Shown: positions 10,813 to 22,995, counted from the stretch's first letter. The stretch is DNA of 64,000 nt from Pezizomycotina sp. ARF18 (GCA_002224055.1 AZLU01000048.1:55757-119756); one strand, 5' to 3'. Numbers and translations: made by a program. The notes: generated by a model not told the origin, from the sequence alone.

Positions 10813-11733
10813 ATGCCTGGAGTAGGATATTTACTACGCATACGATGGGGTAAACTACTCCCCTTTCAGGGGATTACGATGGATACACGGGACGACGTTC
10901 GAAATTGAAACGCACGATGACCTCTATTGTGCAGACTAGATATGTATGTTGGCACTATGACCCCTGTAAGATCCTGGCGAGGATTGCGATTCTAACTACA
11001 GGTCGAATACCGTATGTTCAAAGCAATGGTTTATTTCTCTTATATAGTATATTTCTGAGCAAATAAAGGGTTAGAATGTCCAGACTATCGGTGTCAATGA
11101 GTTTCGTCAAAATATCGGTCCTACGTGATCGTTAGTCACCAGATCGTCAAACCAACTGGAGCAGCTTTACCAAAACCAGATCTGGAGATTAGCCCACTTA
11201 TGCCATGACCAAAATCCTGGTACGTCGAGCTGCGAGGGTCCGCTCAGAGTCCCTTTCTAAGGCAAGTCCCATGATACCGATAGACGGCATTAATGCATTA
11301 TCGATGCATATTCTTAGCGTCCCTTAAGCTGTGTCTATTACGCTTGCTCCGAGACTATAAACTGAATTTACTCCGTGAACTTTTTGGATTGCTATTTTTG
11401 ATGTAACTGCCTCTAACTAACGGATGACAGTAGAATAACTAAGAAAAAGGCTTATAATAAAAATTCTATTTACAATGAACGTAAGAAGGAAATGGGTATA
11501 TCGATTACACATAAGAAAGCACCTTGCCGGCGAGTGATAAACGCTAGACTGATGTATAGGTTATGGTGAATATTTACAAGCGAAGGAGGGGGAATGTGAG
11601 AATGAAGATAGTGAAAGAAGGTAATTACAATGTATATTATAAAAATAGGAAAGTTTTCTGCTTTTTCTACATATCGACAAAGGAAATCTATAGATACCTG
11701 GCACCGTTTTTATTATTTTCTATGAAATGACAA
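10813..11733. other. Intergenic, no gene seen
   Basis: About 0.9 kb, moderately AT-rich, between copy D and the 3' end of the minus-strand Ser/Pro-rich frame. I see no open frame worth naming. Confidence 0.5.
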
Positions 11734-13766
11734 TTAGGTCGTTTCGTTAAACAGACGTTCCGAATATCGAAGAACCAAAGCTATCCGGTTGGCGTACGCA
11801 TCCTTGAGCGCTTTTGCCAAACCGGCGACCGACACGTACCGCTGGGACCACCGCTGGAGGGAAAGGAGGAGCGGAGTCGCAGGCATATCTTTCTGCTGCT
11901 TCCTCTGGGCCACTGCCGCGCCGCCGCAGCTAGCTTTGCGCTCCTCGTCGAAGCCTTTCGCCGTAATGCGCTGCCGTTCGAGTGCCTGCCGCAACACTGG
12001 CCATTGTCGGAGCGGGCACCATGCCAGACGTCACCGTCGCGCTTCCGGTTCCTCTCCGGTATCGGCGGCGGCCCGCTGCTCAGCCTGTATTCTCCTCTAT
12101 CGTTCCGCGTCGGCGTCGGGGCTCCGAACGCCTCTTGCATTATAACGTCCTCTGTCTCGTCCCTCCGAAGGTCAACACGCCGAGCTCGGTCTTGCTGTTC
12201 TTCCTGGATGACTTCGTGCTACCCTTCCTAGCTAACGCGTGCGGATCACGGTAGGTGTGTTCGGCTGTGGTAATTGGACGGGAAACCATCAGCCATTGGA
12301 GTCGAAGCAGAGACAGTTGTCGCGCCGCTGTTCCGTCTCCACTGTCCCCATATACCAAGCGTGTTATCAGATTCGGCTGTTCGCTTAGTCTCGCTCCTTT
12401 TGCTTTCAGGTGACGAATTCAAGCTGGATGCTTCGAGGGGAAGTCCGACGGCGTGGGCGGCGGTTCATGGGTGTCGCTCATAGGCGTGAACGGCGCAAAC
12501 AATAACCCGGTATCAGGAGTAGCGGAGTATCAGGGGTGCCTGGAACAGTCAAGTGGGCATGACGTGATGAGAAGATCTCGTTCTCCGGCGCAGTTGGGGT
12601 AGATAGAGGCGTTGATATCCGGCGTTGCTCCTGAGCGTCCTTATTTGAAGCTGTCGATGACGTAGAACGCCGGCCATAGCCACGTCTACTGGCACGGAGT
12701 GAGTTGACAAACGTAGGTGAGGTGGTAGTTCTTTCGTTTCGGGATGGGCGGAGGGGGGCGGCTGGTGTCGATTTACGGCGCTCGGGCTCGGGCTCCTTAG
12801 TCGTCTGCATACCGAGCACGAACTTGTCCAGACCCACACTGTCCACCTGTGGCGTGAATGGCTGCGCTCGCGTCGAATCAGCGGAGACGGCTAGGCGTTA
12901 TTAGACCTTTTCTTAGGTAACGACAAAGAGCCAGGTTCTTGATCGCACTCGGTGCCAACAAAGCGCCGGTAAATACACGACGGGTAGCCTTCTTTAGTTC
13001 GCCGCTGAGATCGATTGTAACAGTAGGGGTAAATGGAACCTCGTTGCTTCCCGCACGAGTAACCGTTGCTTGTGGGTCGCGCTGGTGGCTCAAGAGATGT
13101 TGGGGAGAGTTGACCGCCAGTAAACGCCCTCTTACGCGTCTTCTTTGCTTCTGTGCTGGACGTAGGAGAGGATACTACTGTTGTCGCGGGCTCCGGTGGA
13201 GGCGCCGTGGGAGGAGTGGTCGGAGAGGTGTTTTAGCGGAACTTAAAGACGGCCGTTTAGCCTCTACTGTTGGTAAATGCTCCAATGGTTGCCGTCAGGG
13301 ACGCTGGGTCATCGTCGAGGACCTGTTCGTTATCGAGATTGGGCACTCATCCTTTTCGCTAACAGGAACTTATCGAATTGTGAAGTATCTACGGTCGGTG
13401 TGAAAGGATCTCGTCAGTGCCCCTCGTAAGGCGCTGCGATTTTCGGCGGGGGCGAGTCCGTTTAGTACCAGGTCACGATTTCTTTGGGGAGGTAAAATTC
13501 ATTATCGCCAGTTTGGGGGCGCTCGGTCGTCGTAATGATAGTGCAGGAGTTACTATTGTTGTAGAACGTATGAGTGGCATGCGCGGATCGTTTTCATGCG
13601 GAGGCGACAGATTGGCCGCTCTCGATGGACTTCGGATACTGCTCGCGGCAGACGCAAGCATTACACCCTCCCCTTCAGCAGCATCTCGAGGCGACCGTGG
13701 GAAGGAACCGTTCCGCGGCGATAGGCTTTCTTTTACGCGGCCAACTACAGCTTTTATGTTCAACAT
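11734..13766 (-). CDS. Ser/Thr/Pro-rich low-complexity protein, frame-broken
   Basis: The minus strand carries coding texture over 2 kb, spread over several frames. It begins at ATG 13766 (MLNIKAVVGRVKESLSPRNG) and passes through TPPTAPPPEPATTVVSSP, VTIDLSGELKKATRRVFTGA, STRAQPFTPQVDSVGLDKF, TVPGTPDTPLLLIPGY and RNDRGEYRLSSGPPPIPERN. It ends with LAKALKDAYANRIALVLRYS, stop at 11734. Segments are rich in Ser, Thr, Pro and Arg, as in disordered nuclear or cytoplasmic regulators. No folded domain is recognised. It follows R2 on the same strand with almost no gap, so it might be a very long cytoplasmic tail of R2 rather than a separate gene. I count roughly seven frame changes. Confidence 0.4.
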
Positions 13767-13769
13767 GGC

Positions 13770-15004
13770 CTTGGTTTTATAATCATTCCCGATCCCTGTT
13801 ACCTCTTCCTAGAACAGCCGCATGTCTCGCTTCTGGGTCCTCATTGCGCCTGTTACGAATGTTATCGTAGAGTGGACGACAGTACCGGGTTTATGGATGA
13901 CATATTGAGCGTCGGACAGCAGGCGACAATAACAGCAGTGGCCATCTCGGCGGCGTACCAGCACGCTGCGAGTGTATTCGATGCCTCAGTGCCAATCGCC
14001 ACAAGCTTCCCTAGCGTGCATATTATACAAAGCGCCCCTAGAGAGAATATTCCCACGATACCCAATATTGACTTCGCGTTGCAAAATTTCGAAGCCTTGG
14101 TAATAAGAAAAACGGTAAAATGTAAACGAGGAGGTCCGTGATGACGTTGACTATGTTCACGATGAAATACGCGCCGGGCTGTGCCCAAGACAGGCAACGT
14201 TCGTCTGATGTCAATGCCCTGTGTTTCACAAAACACCAACAACAAATGTCATACCGGCAGTTAGCGAACATGTTGGATTTTATCATTCCCCTTTTCCATG
14301 GATTGTTTTATACGTATGATGTAAATTAAACCTTGACAGGAAACGTGGAGAGAAAACAATGGGAATTTTTGCAAAATAGACATACCAGTTCCTTGAAATC
14401 GGCTGGCACCATCCAAGGTTCAATCCCAGCATAAGGCACAATCCGACTGCGACTATCCCGACCGTAACCCACATCGCTCCTCGTAGCTTAACCATGTCGC
14501 GTGGTATCATTCCGTGGTACATCACCAGGAAACTCGCTTTTATCCCATAGACGACAAAATAGTAAAACGGTATGGTTCCGTAGCGCAATTTCAACCTGCC
14601 TCTATAATGTCGGATCCGTGATGTAGTTTTCGAATTTGGAAATGTCTTGCCGTCGTACCGGATTCCAGGATTCCATAGTCCGTATTTCACCGATGACAAT
14701 TGGTCGACGATGCAGCAACCGAAGAAGAACAACCATGATATTAAGATTAATAGGTCTGGCGTCGTAATGTACTGAGGACGTGTATTCGCGCGTATAGTCG
14801 CAGGAGGAGGAACAGTAGGGATATGCCTAGGCAAACGAATTCGACGGTCTAAAGATTCATAAGAGACAAAATTCGAAATGAGAGTCAGTCCAGCGCAAGA
14901 CAGAAAACAACCTGGCGCGCCAATTGCGATCCTTGGGCTTTTGTTTTAGATGATTGGTGTTTTCCATACGATTGCAGTCCCGCGGACACATTAGCCGCAC
15001 CCAT
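13770..15004 (-). CDS. R2: fungal rhodopsin-domain integral membrane protein
   Basis: The ATG at 15004 gives MGAANVSAGLQSYGKHQSSK. After an intron ending in ATCTTTAG the first helix reads VEFVCLGISLLFLLLRLYAR. A frame change near 14,770 leads to TPDLLILISWLFFFGCCIVD, then KYGLWNPGIRYDGK, the helix-2/loop signature of this family. Further segments are PFYYFVVYGIKASFLVMYHG and WVTVGIVAVGLCLMLGL. A GTATGT donor after ISRNW opens an intron of about 160 bases that probably ends in ACACAG. The diagnostic VNVITDLLVYILPFFLL is followed by a frame change near 14,110, then SILGIVGIFSLGALCIICT. The tail PLYDNIRNRRNEDPEARH ends near 13,776. Seven helices can be counted. At least three frame breaks are present. 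Confidence 0.75.
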
Positions 15005-15619
15005 GTTTTGTTTCTCCTGGGTTTAAAGGGAAAGAAGGAAGGCGTTATAATGTCGTGATCTCCAACTCAATCATGAAAGATGGTTCATCCCGGAGGAGTG
15101 TCGAAAAATTCCTTATACGATACTAGTGGGCTAGGTTTTCGAAGAATAGGAGTAAACGTCTGTTAATACAACAGTTTAACAGCAGAAAAAGTTGAAATCA
15201 CGACCACAGATGAGACCCTTCCCTTCAGATAAATGAAAAATAGAAGCACTGGAAGAAATCGGAGAAGGATGAAGAAGGGGTCAGAGCCAAAGACGAGGAG
15301 GAGAAGAGAAGGAGATGAGACGGATCGTGTGTGAGGGAAGAGGGAGAGAAAAAGCACGGTATGAGCGTCGACGAGGGAAAACTCAGGAACGAGAAAAGAG
15401 AAACCCAGCCACGTTTCTCCGTCTTCTCTCCCGGAATTCCTCTTAATATCGTCTGTTAATTACTAAATAAAAACCTGCGTATGTAAGTCAGGTCTTTTCC
15501 TTCCTTCTGTAATTAATCTCAGTCAAATCGAACGATTTACAATAATACGATGGATAATAGGCTTAGTTCTGTTATTATATTAATATTAACGCGGGTCAAA
15601 AAAAAGCCCCGTATTATAG
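15005..15619. other. Intergenic, probable promoter side of R2
   Basis: No gene is supported. This is the upstream region of R2 on the minus strand. A purine-rich stretch at 15,240-15,350 is visible. Confidence 0.45.
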
Positions 15620-15946
15620 CCAAACGCAATCTGGCGACATATTGGATCTTCGGCTACTGAAATTAAACAACCTCAGCTCCTCTTTGAGACTTTTCGGTAT
15701 CCTGCTCCGGGTATCCCCCAGCAAAGGAAACAAGGGGAGAACTTTTTTTCTAGGACTTCAGGAGGCACTAAGTCCAAGAAAAGGACGGCCCAAGAGGCCC
15801 CGACGCTAGCGCCGCTTCAAGTCACCCCTCTCCCAGTCAGATACCCCTGGCAGACGTGTCTGCTCGCAGCAAGCCCCAATGGGATTAGACCCTTGAAGAC
15901 ACAGCCACCTCAAGGCAAGCGTCAAATTGATTGGGCGATCCAATAA
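15620..15946 (+). other. Uninterrupted 108-codon frame without an ATG
   Basis: From a TAG at 15,617-15,619 to a TAA at 15,944-15,946 the plus strand is open. It reads a Pro/Gln/Lys-rich sequence including YPAPGIPQQRKQGENFFSRT and LQVTPLPVRYPWQTCLLAA. There is no ATG and no clear splice site. GC content is higher than in the AT-rich flanks. It could be an internal exon, or a piece of an old element whose family I do not recognise. The opposite strand is also partly open, which lowers confidence. Confidence 0.3.
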
Positions 15947-18633
15947 GCCTCAACGAAGTCGCCCTCCATTTGCAGTAGATGATTAGCGTTGGAGAAATAA
16001 GTTAACGAGAAAACACGGATCGAAAGTTGGTAAATGAACAAGTCAAAATGAACGAAAAGCGAGATTATAAAAACCGAGGACAAGGCAAGCGAAATCGATA
16101 AATTGAAGATAATAACAGTCTAAATGTAAGAAAGCAACGGTGAGTGGTTATTTAAAAACGGCGAAGAGCGAGCCGTTAGGTAACCAGAAAATTCTCTCGG
16201 GAATAATCTCCAAGCGATGGGTAAGTCACCAATTTATTTACACTATTCAAGTACTAGGCAATAACCCCGAATCGCAAATCGTGTATATATAATATAAAAT
16301 TCCCCGTCAGCTCTTGTTCGTACTACGGAACTTTAACCGGCCCCTAAAGCTGACAGGAGAGTCTTCCGTAGTTTCGAAGAGTTTGGACTTTGGCCTGGGG
16401 GAAAATCCCTTTTAGATCGTCTCTCGACTTCTACAACAGCCAATTGTTCGCCACTAAAACTTGCTCCTTTTTCTGGTAGTTTGCCCTGAAAATGAGAACT
16501 TGAAAAAGAAGACCAGATTAGGAAACGAGAGTGGAAACTATATCCACTTTCGTGTTCAAAAAGGGTAGAGAGGAAACAGAAAGGGGGACACATTTCCTCG
16601 CAACAGGTAATGCAAATGCAGAGGCAAAGTTCATCGGCGCAACAGTTTTCTGCGAACGAGGCACGAGCGCGAAAATGCAGGCACCTGCAGGAACCTGCTT
16701 CTTGAAGGCTTACGAGCTCATCAAGCAAGGGTCCGTGGTCAGACAAGCGATAGTACATGGACAATCAATGCAAGAAGGTAACGAGAAAACCCCCCCCCCC
16801 CCCGCCTGTATATACTGCAATACTGCAACACGTTAATGGAACTTGCCGGATCTTGCATCTGATTGATACAGGATAAAAGTCAGGACGAGATCCTTATCCT
16901 AAAGCCTGCTCAATGAAGGAAAGCTGCCGGATAGTGCAAAATCACATGGGTATCACCTGATAAATCAGACCATCACTTCAGCGGTAGTTCGGATTTTTCC
17001 ACGGGGTTCTTTTTGTCCCCTTTTCCAGTCGCTAAAGGGGGAGGGTAATAAGACTTAATAGGAGTTCCCGTGTTGAGGATTGCAATGCGGCAATTACTGC
17101 GGCGTGCCTCTATTATTGGCGCAGCACCAATTATAGTCCGAATCAATCGCGACACCTGTCAACAATACTATTATCAATGTTATCTTTGTACGGAGGTTGT
17201 TTATAAAGTAATTGTATTTGAATTAATAAAATAACTATCAGCAATTATAAAATTATCTTTTACCGAGCTTCATAGAGTTCAGATAATACATAGCAAGTAA
17301 CTTACTAACACCCCTTAAGTTTCCTATATTCCCGCACGATATAGGTTAAGGATATTATATATAACGTAGGAGTATTTTAACAAGTACTTAAGTAGAGTAG
17401 GCGAGAAATATAGATTATAGATACGAAGTTGATCACAATATTACTCGTGGGATCAATATCAGGTGAATGACTTCCCGTCTAGAAAATGCGCAAGACTGCT
17501 GAGACTTGCTTCCAATCGCTTGAAGAAACCTTCTCAGGGCTCAATTAAGCCCTTTGTTGTTTTCCCTGCCAGTTCAAGGCTTCCTTGGGAACAGCTAGCC
17601 CCTGATAGGCATGTCAAGCGATAAAAAGGGACATTATTGTGGCAATTTCTTCACCAGCGACACGCGAATCCGAACTTCAATAAACCAAAACTCCACGAGG
17701 AGCACCACACGAAACATATTCCAAAACTTTTGAATCAACGTCTTTGGCAATTATTCTAAATATTCCGACAATCCCTAGTATCTAGACACAGAATAGAAAT
17801 ACCCTTCTCAATTCTCACGGACCACATGACTGACTTGCCTTCGGCAGTTCGTGGTGGAGGTGTGGGTGACAATTGTCTGGTTGGTTGAGGGGATGGAAGT
17901 GGACCCGGTTTGCCTCGATGTTACATCTAACATTGGTTACGCTTCCGAAAAGCCATCATGCACCCCATAAAGCAGCTCTTTCAAAACGATGGGCCATTAC
18001 CACTAGTGAAACTGTTAATTGATTCGCGCGGCCGCTCACATTTCGACGCATCGCTGAGTACAAAAGGAAACGGCGACCGGTTTAGGACAATCTCGGCGCA
18101 TTTCGAGGCACTTTTTAGGGAGAGAAGGTTTTTCCGAGACTGTTTGCCTCGATTTTGAGAGCGGTATATCGGCGCGAATACGATCTAAATATATATATAG
18201 ACTCGCAGATCGATAAATAAGTTATACGAGCATCGGGATTCTAAGTTGCAGAAGGGGAAATAAAGTGGCCACGCACGCTCCCAAGGGCCGAGCGTTCTTA
18301 AGCCAGGAGAAGCATCCTTAAAAAAATCGAGAGCGTTTGCAAGGCTACAAATAGTCCGTTTCGTCTGCCGATTTTTTTGGGAAAATATTTTGGTGGATTT
18401 TATAAATGTTTTGCTCGCCTTGAAACATTCTCGAACTCTTCGTGAGGGTTTCTTCTGGTATTTCTGTCTCTGACTCTGGCGCTCTGGATATTCGTTCTAA
18501 TCAGAAAGTCTGCAGAGATTCTTTCGCAATTCTAAGGGAGTGCCCGGAGTGAACAGGTTTTTAGCGGATACACCTGCCACCTCGATGCGGTAAACTAGGA
18601 TTTGGACTTTCGCCAACGTTTCGGGAGAGAAGG
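15947..18633. other. Intergenic, includes AT-rich patch
   Basis: About 2.7 kb without a supported gene. Two opposing open frames overlap at 16,333-16,836; neither has a motif or clean start. A C14 run lies at 16,790-16,803. The AT-rich patch at 17,158-17,470 is listed separately. Confidence 0.45.
17158..17470. repeat. AT-rich patch, possible decayed element
   Basis: An AT-rich stretch begins abruptly at TGTCAACAATACTATT, with many TA-rich words similar in texture to the copia fossil at the right end. It could be a solitary terminal repeat of an old LTR element, but I cannot pair it with a second copy in this window. Age looks old. Confidence 0.25.
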
Positions 18634-19803
18634 ATGTTGGCCCCGATACGCATGCGAGTATCGGCCGTTATCGTAAGAAAATCGACGAGCTCTCTTTTAT
18701 CAGAAAATTAATCACCTGCGAGCGTCATATTTTTAATATCTAACCTCTCTATCAGGGTCAAGAATGGACGTTCGTAGCCATCGCGGGCGTATTCGTGTGC
18801 CTGCGGCTGTATGTCAGAGTCAAGCGTCGGACGTTTAGCGCCAGCGATGTGGTGGTTCTTCTTGCCATGCTATCACTCATCTCCGCGGCTGCATGCGACA
18901 CGGCAATGGTCAGCTTAGGGTTCTACGACAGAACGCTAGATTTTAGCCCAGACGGAATCAATTCCATTTACAGGAAAATTCCTCACGACCGGCTCGTTAT
19001 CATACTCAAGATTTACTGGACATCATCGTTCCTTATTACACAACGCTGTGGTGAGATTGATGATTGTGGCGAGCGCGATTTTGAATTACAAGAAGTCTAG
19101 TTAACATCCGCCTGGTTTTCCTAGGCTCGTAAAATTCGCCCTTTTGCTCATGTATTACGACCTCCTTACACCTGACATCATCGCGCCGCGGCTGCGATGG
19201 TATCTTAACTTAACGTCCGCGTCTGTCCTCCTAACTTACCTGATTATCATCCCACTAAACCTCTTCGGCTGTATACCTATTTCGCTCAACTGGCTCGTTT
19301 CGGACCCTAGTCGAGCATGTATCGAGTACAATGACGAGAAAATATACTACGCGACCGCCTGCTGTCACATCTTCACCGACGTTCTCATATTCTCCATCCC
19401 ATTTCCGTTGCTGCCTTGTTTACGATTAGCGAGAAGGACTCGGAGAGCGATCGCGGCAATGTTCACATTCGGCTTTTTCGGTGTTCTCTTGACCGTTTCG
19501 AGGGTTGTGTATGTTCTCGTTACTACGGACAATCCGATCATTGGCGCGCCGCAAAGCTGGGCGTGTTTGGAGCAGGTCGTTGGCGTCGTGGTATGTTGTT
19601 TACCGGCGATATGGACGTTGAGATTAGGGTTAAAGGGCGATAAACTTGACGTCGAGAAACTCTACGTCAGTAATGAGGTCATGCGGGACGCGCTGAGGAA
19701 GAGGAGGGATAATGCATACTCGAGCGAGCAGGTGGAAGAAGCGGCGCATGAGAGGTGGTGGTGGGAGCTACGGGCGCAAAGAAATCGAGATTCCGGGACT
19801 TAA
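18634..19803 (+). CDS. R3: fungal rhodopsin-domain integral membrane protein
   Basis: Exon 1 is 18,634-18,672 (MLAPIRMRVSAVI), donor GTAAGAAAATC. Exon 2 is 18,756-19,050 (EWTFVAIAGVFVCLRLYVRV, then DVVVLLAMLSLISAAACDTA). Exon 3 is 19,125-19,803. The protein is about 338 residues, normal for the family, with seven hydrophobic segments, the third-helix region KFALLLMYYDLLTP, the hallmark HIFTDVLIFSIPFPLLPCL and a final segment VVGVVVCCLPAIWTL. The cytoplasmic tail is charged and ends RNRDSGT. One T is missing from exon 2 near 19,030: with it the frame reads SSFLYYTTLW straight into exon 3. The first donor is identical over 11 bases to that of R1, which supports common ancestry. Ligand and role are unknown. 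Confidence 0.8.
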
Positions 19804-20477
19804 AGTTTATAACGGCGCTTCATGTTTGATTCTGTTACGTTTATTGTTCATGGACTTAAATCTCCGTTTGTTTTCGGCGTTTGCAATAATATGCTACTGC
19901 TTGCAATGATGATAATGATATTTCTACACACATTCTGACAGAACCATATCAACGATAAGCGTAGGCGTCTTGAAATAGTACACACATAAAGGATTCGATG
20001 CTTCGAAGAGACTGAGGCTCACGATATTTGATGCTCTCGATGGAGACTGATATATCCACCACTTTCGATAAAGTGTGAAGTCTAGTTTATACGACGGACT
20101 ATCTTAACTGTATTTGCAGCCCAATAATCGCTGCGAACGGCACGCATGATACGTGGAAATTTAATCTATCATGATAGCGTGGACCATGGAAGCTTTGATA
20201 TACCCCAAAGGAGAAAACAAAATGTGAAACAGCCCTCCCCGCCAACTGATGAACTGCCCTGATCGGCAATATGAGCAATGCTATCACTTAGTAAAACTCC
20301 TTACAATGATCGTCCACTTCGACATCGCGTCGTCGCCGAACGGTTCACGTTGACGATTCTCATCCGGGCTTCCTTCCAAAGGTAAAATAGCTATCACGAT
20401 CGTACACTCGCGTCAAAAGGTCGTCATTTAAAATTTGCGGGAGGGTGCTTATTTGGCAAGGATGAAGGTTTTACTTA
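19804..20477. other. Intergenic between convergent R3 and methyltransferase
   Basis: This is a 3'-to-3' region. It may include the last short exon of the methyltransferase (about 20,394-20,407, after a GTAAGT donor at 20,474). Nothing else is seen. Confidence 0.45.
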
Positions 20478-21804
20478 CTATCGACAGTAAGCGTGGTATC
20501 TCCTGTTACTCATTTCGGTCTTTAATCTCTCACAGAAGCTCTTGACCTCAGGGACTTCCCAGCCCAGGACGTTCGTGAACAGCTTTAGGCATATCCCGTC
20601 TATCCCATCGAGGAGGATAACCAACTGGTAGCCCCCCAGTTCCTTTAGCCTCTTATCCTTCGCCCAGACATTCAATGGCACCTTCTTCGTGACCACTTGC
20701 ACGTCCTCGAATCCCGCCGCTTCTAAACCCGGCTTGGCATTCTTGCACTGATCCTGCACTGGTTTTCCGATCTTTGCTGTAGCTTCCCTGATCAATCTTA
20801 TATACCTGTACATCTCGCTATTCTCCGGAACCGTTCCGTCGTCACACAGAACGTCTATATCCGGTTCGGCTAGCTGAATGTAACCACCGGGCCTCAACAC
20901 CCTCAGCGCGTTTTTATAGCTTTGGCCAATCGGATATGGAAGCGCGCATGTATCTCGCGTGGACAAAATCGTAACTATTCTCTCTAAACGTCCAGTCTCC
21001 CTCGGCGTCGTCGATCTGGAATTCAAGGTTTGGAGGCACCCAAACAGGCTGTATAGGCGTGATATCCGTGCCGACGACGTGTGCTGAAGGAAATTTGTCC
21101 GCCATATCGATTGCCCAGATACCTGTCCCACATCCGATATCCAGGATACGTTGTGGATTTGAACCAATTGTGCGACGTGGAGCTCACCTAATCCAACACC
21201 CATTAGCGCGGAAGAACCTTTTACATCTGGATTTCGAGACGTTAAACCATCGAGTATCATTCTGAAGAGCTGTGCGTAAAGTCCAGTCGCATTTGTTCGG
21301 CCTCTGTTAAAAGTAATCAAGCCCATTAGCAGTGTCCTGGGATATTGCTCCGGGCATAGAGATCAACTAGGGTTTATCTTACCATCATTCGGAAAAAGGT
21401 ATTTGAATTTTTCCCGTATCTGCGGCCATTTTCATATCTGCATGGACAGGGTCAGGCTTTCGCTGCAAGTTGTTGACCTAGCAGGCGTGACAATGAATTG
21501 AAACTTACTCGTGCTGCTGAATTGCTGAACGAAGCGAAGTCGTATCCGTTATCAAGCTGTGTGTATGGGTTAGTTAGAAAGTCGTATTAATCTTAGACCC
21601 TTGAAGGCTTATAGCTTTCATGGAGGGGTTATTGTTCATGGTTACTTACCTGCCAGCATCGAAGTCACTGTAAAAGTCACTGTCGCTAGAAGACCCTGAC
21701 TGATTCAGGGTGTTGAAACAGTAAGATCCCAATCTCTAACCCGGTTATCTTGCGTTACATACCTCTGCTGCTACGACATCCGAATCTGAGGGAATCGCCG
21801 CCAT
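20478..21804 (-). CDS. LaeA-like SAM-dependent methyltransferase
   Basis: The ATG at 21804 opens MAAIPSDSDVVAAE (donor GTATGT). Two short acidic exons follow, SGSSSDSDFYSDFDAG and SLITDTTSLRSAIQQHE. Then come YENGRRY and LFPND, the family's usual lead-in, and EAEQMRLDFTH. The SAM-binding motif I is RILDIGCGTGIWAIDMAD (about 21,155-21,105), followed by FPSAHVVGTDITPIQPVWVP, FDF-type YDFVHARYM and ALRVLRPGGYIQLAEPD. The C-terminus is WEVPEVKSFCERLKTEMSNR. These features define the fungal LaeA/UMTA-like group; LaeA itself is a nuclear regulator of secondary metabolism, but many paralogues have no known target. Four or so frame changes occur, at about 21,410, 21,270, 21,200 and 20,920, while all splice sites are canonical. 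A last exon may add a few residues beyond the stop at 20,478. Confidence 0.8.
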
Positions 21805-22995
21805 GTTTAATAGTGATCACACTTTGTAACTATACTAAAGATAGTTAGAAGCGGAGTCTCGCCCAGTAAATGTAAGAATCGTTCCGTGTCTGCTCGGCAA
21901 GAGAGAAGGGATTGCTTCATATTATAACTATTTATTTTTTCCTCTGTGACTCCCTTCCGAGGTTTAAGCGGGGCTCTTTGTCCCTCCTACCAACAATGGA
22001 ACTGTAAATCCGAAAAAGTTTCAAATGAAGGCGCAAGACCTTGCTCGCACCCTTGTACCTGTCGCAATACAGAGCGGGCTTGCGGCGATACTTCTTGGGA
22101 TATGTAACCCCTTTCGGAGTTCCTCATCGTTGACCCATGCGCCGCAGGCTTACTTGGCGTTTCTACACGGGCCTAGACGTAACGCGAGAGCAGTGATAAC
22201 GCTAGTCTTCGGGACGTGAAGTTTCCAACTGCTGGTAAGAGAAAAAATTCTTCGAGGATATTATTATTTGAGAGGCGCGATGGCCTATAGATGAAAAGCC
22301 TCCTTAGTACGCGTTTCGATATCGAATCCTGGTAAAATTAGAAGGTCTATTGTTACCAGGTCACACCTTGCACTAAGGTCATATCTGACCCAGACTCAAG
22401 ACTTGTTGAGCTGAGAGCACCAGAGACTTTTTGGGTTTGTCGCTCTAAGCGCAAAACTCCATCTAGCTCCGATAGGACCAGTCTCAAGAGCAGTACTCAG
22501 TAGTGACTTAGAAACACGTATATAAACATGCGACGCTTGTAAAAACCAATATACTAGTGTACTTCGTCATATCTCGTTCGATATCGACATTGAGCTATAA
22601 CGCTGTAGAGCTAGGCAGGCGCGCGGGTGGCAGGCTAGAAATTAGACTCTAGTTATTGGTTCCCGCTCTTGCTCTTGTCGCTTGTTTTTTTTTTTAGCGT
22701 GTTTGTTACGCCGGGAAGAAACATCCCAATTCCGCGTTTTCTTGGCAGGAACCAACGGATCTGCGACTGAAATTATTTTTATTTTTTATTTTTCGATCGT
22801 GAAGTACTTCTAATCATGACGTAGATAGAGCCCGCTCATCGAGAACCAAAATACACCAAACTTCATGAATCTTTTCTATCAACTCTATTAAGTATATACT
22901 CCTCATTCACAAAGTAGCAGAGCCCAGATCCGGTTTAACTATATAAAGTTCCTTATCGTCTTGTATATTTGGGCCTGGTGTACTTGAAACCAGCC
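21805..22995. other. Divergent intergenic region, methyltransferase and DGAT2
   Basis: This is a shared upstream region between minus and plus genes. It contains a tRNA-like box pair at about 22,262-22,335 and a TATATAAAG-like element at 22,940 upstream of the DGAT2 start. A plus frame at 22,025-22,219 has no motif and I do not support it. Confidence 0.45.
22262..22335 (+). repeat. tRNA-like A/B-box sequence, possible SINE head
   Basis: GCGATGGCCTATAGATGAAA resembles a tRNA A-box region, and TATCGAATCCTGG about 40 bases on resembles a B-box with its flanking stem. The acceptor stem does not pair, so it is not a functional tRNA. A tRNA-derived SINE head or a chance match are both possible. 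Confidence 0.2.

Noticed and set aside
16333-16836. Two overlapping opposite frames of about 100-140 codons
   Set aside because: No motif, no signal peptide, no splice structure, and neither can be preferred over the other.
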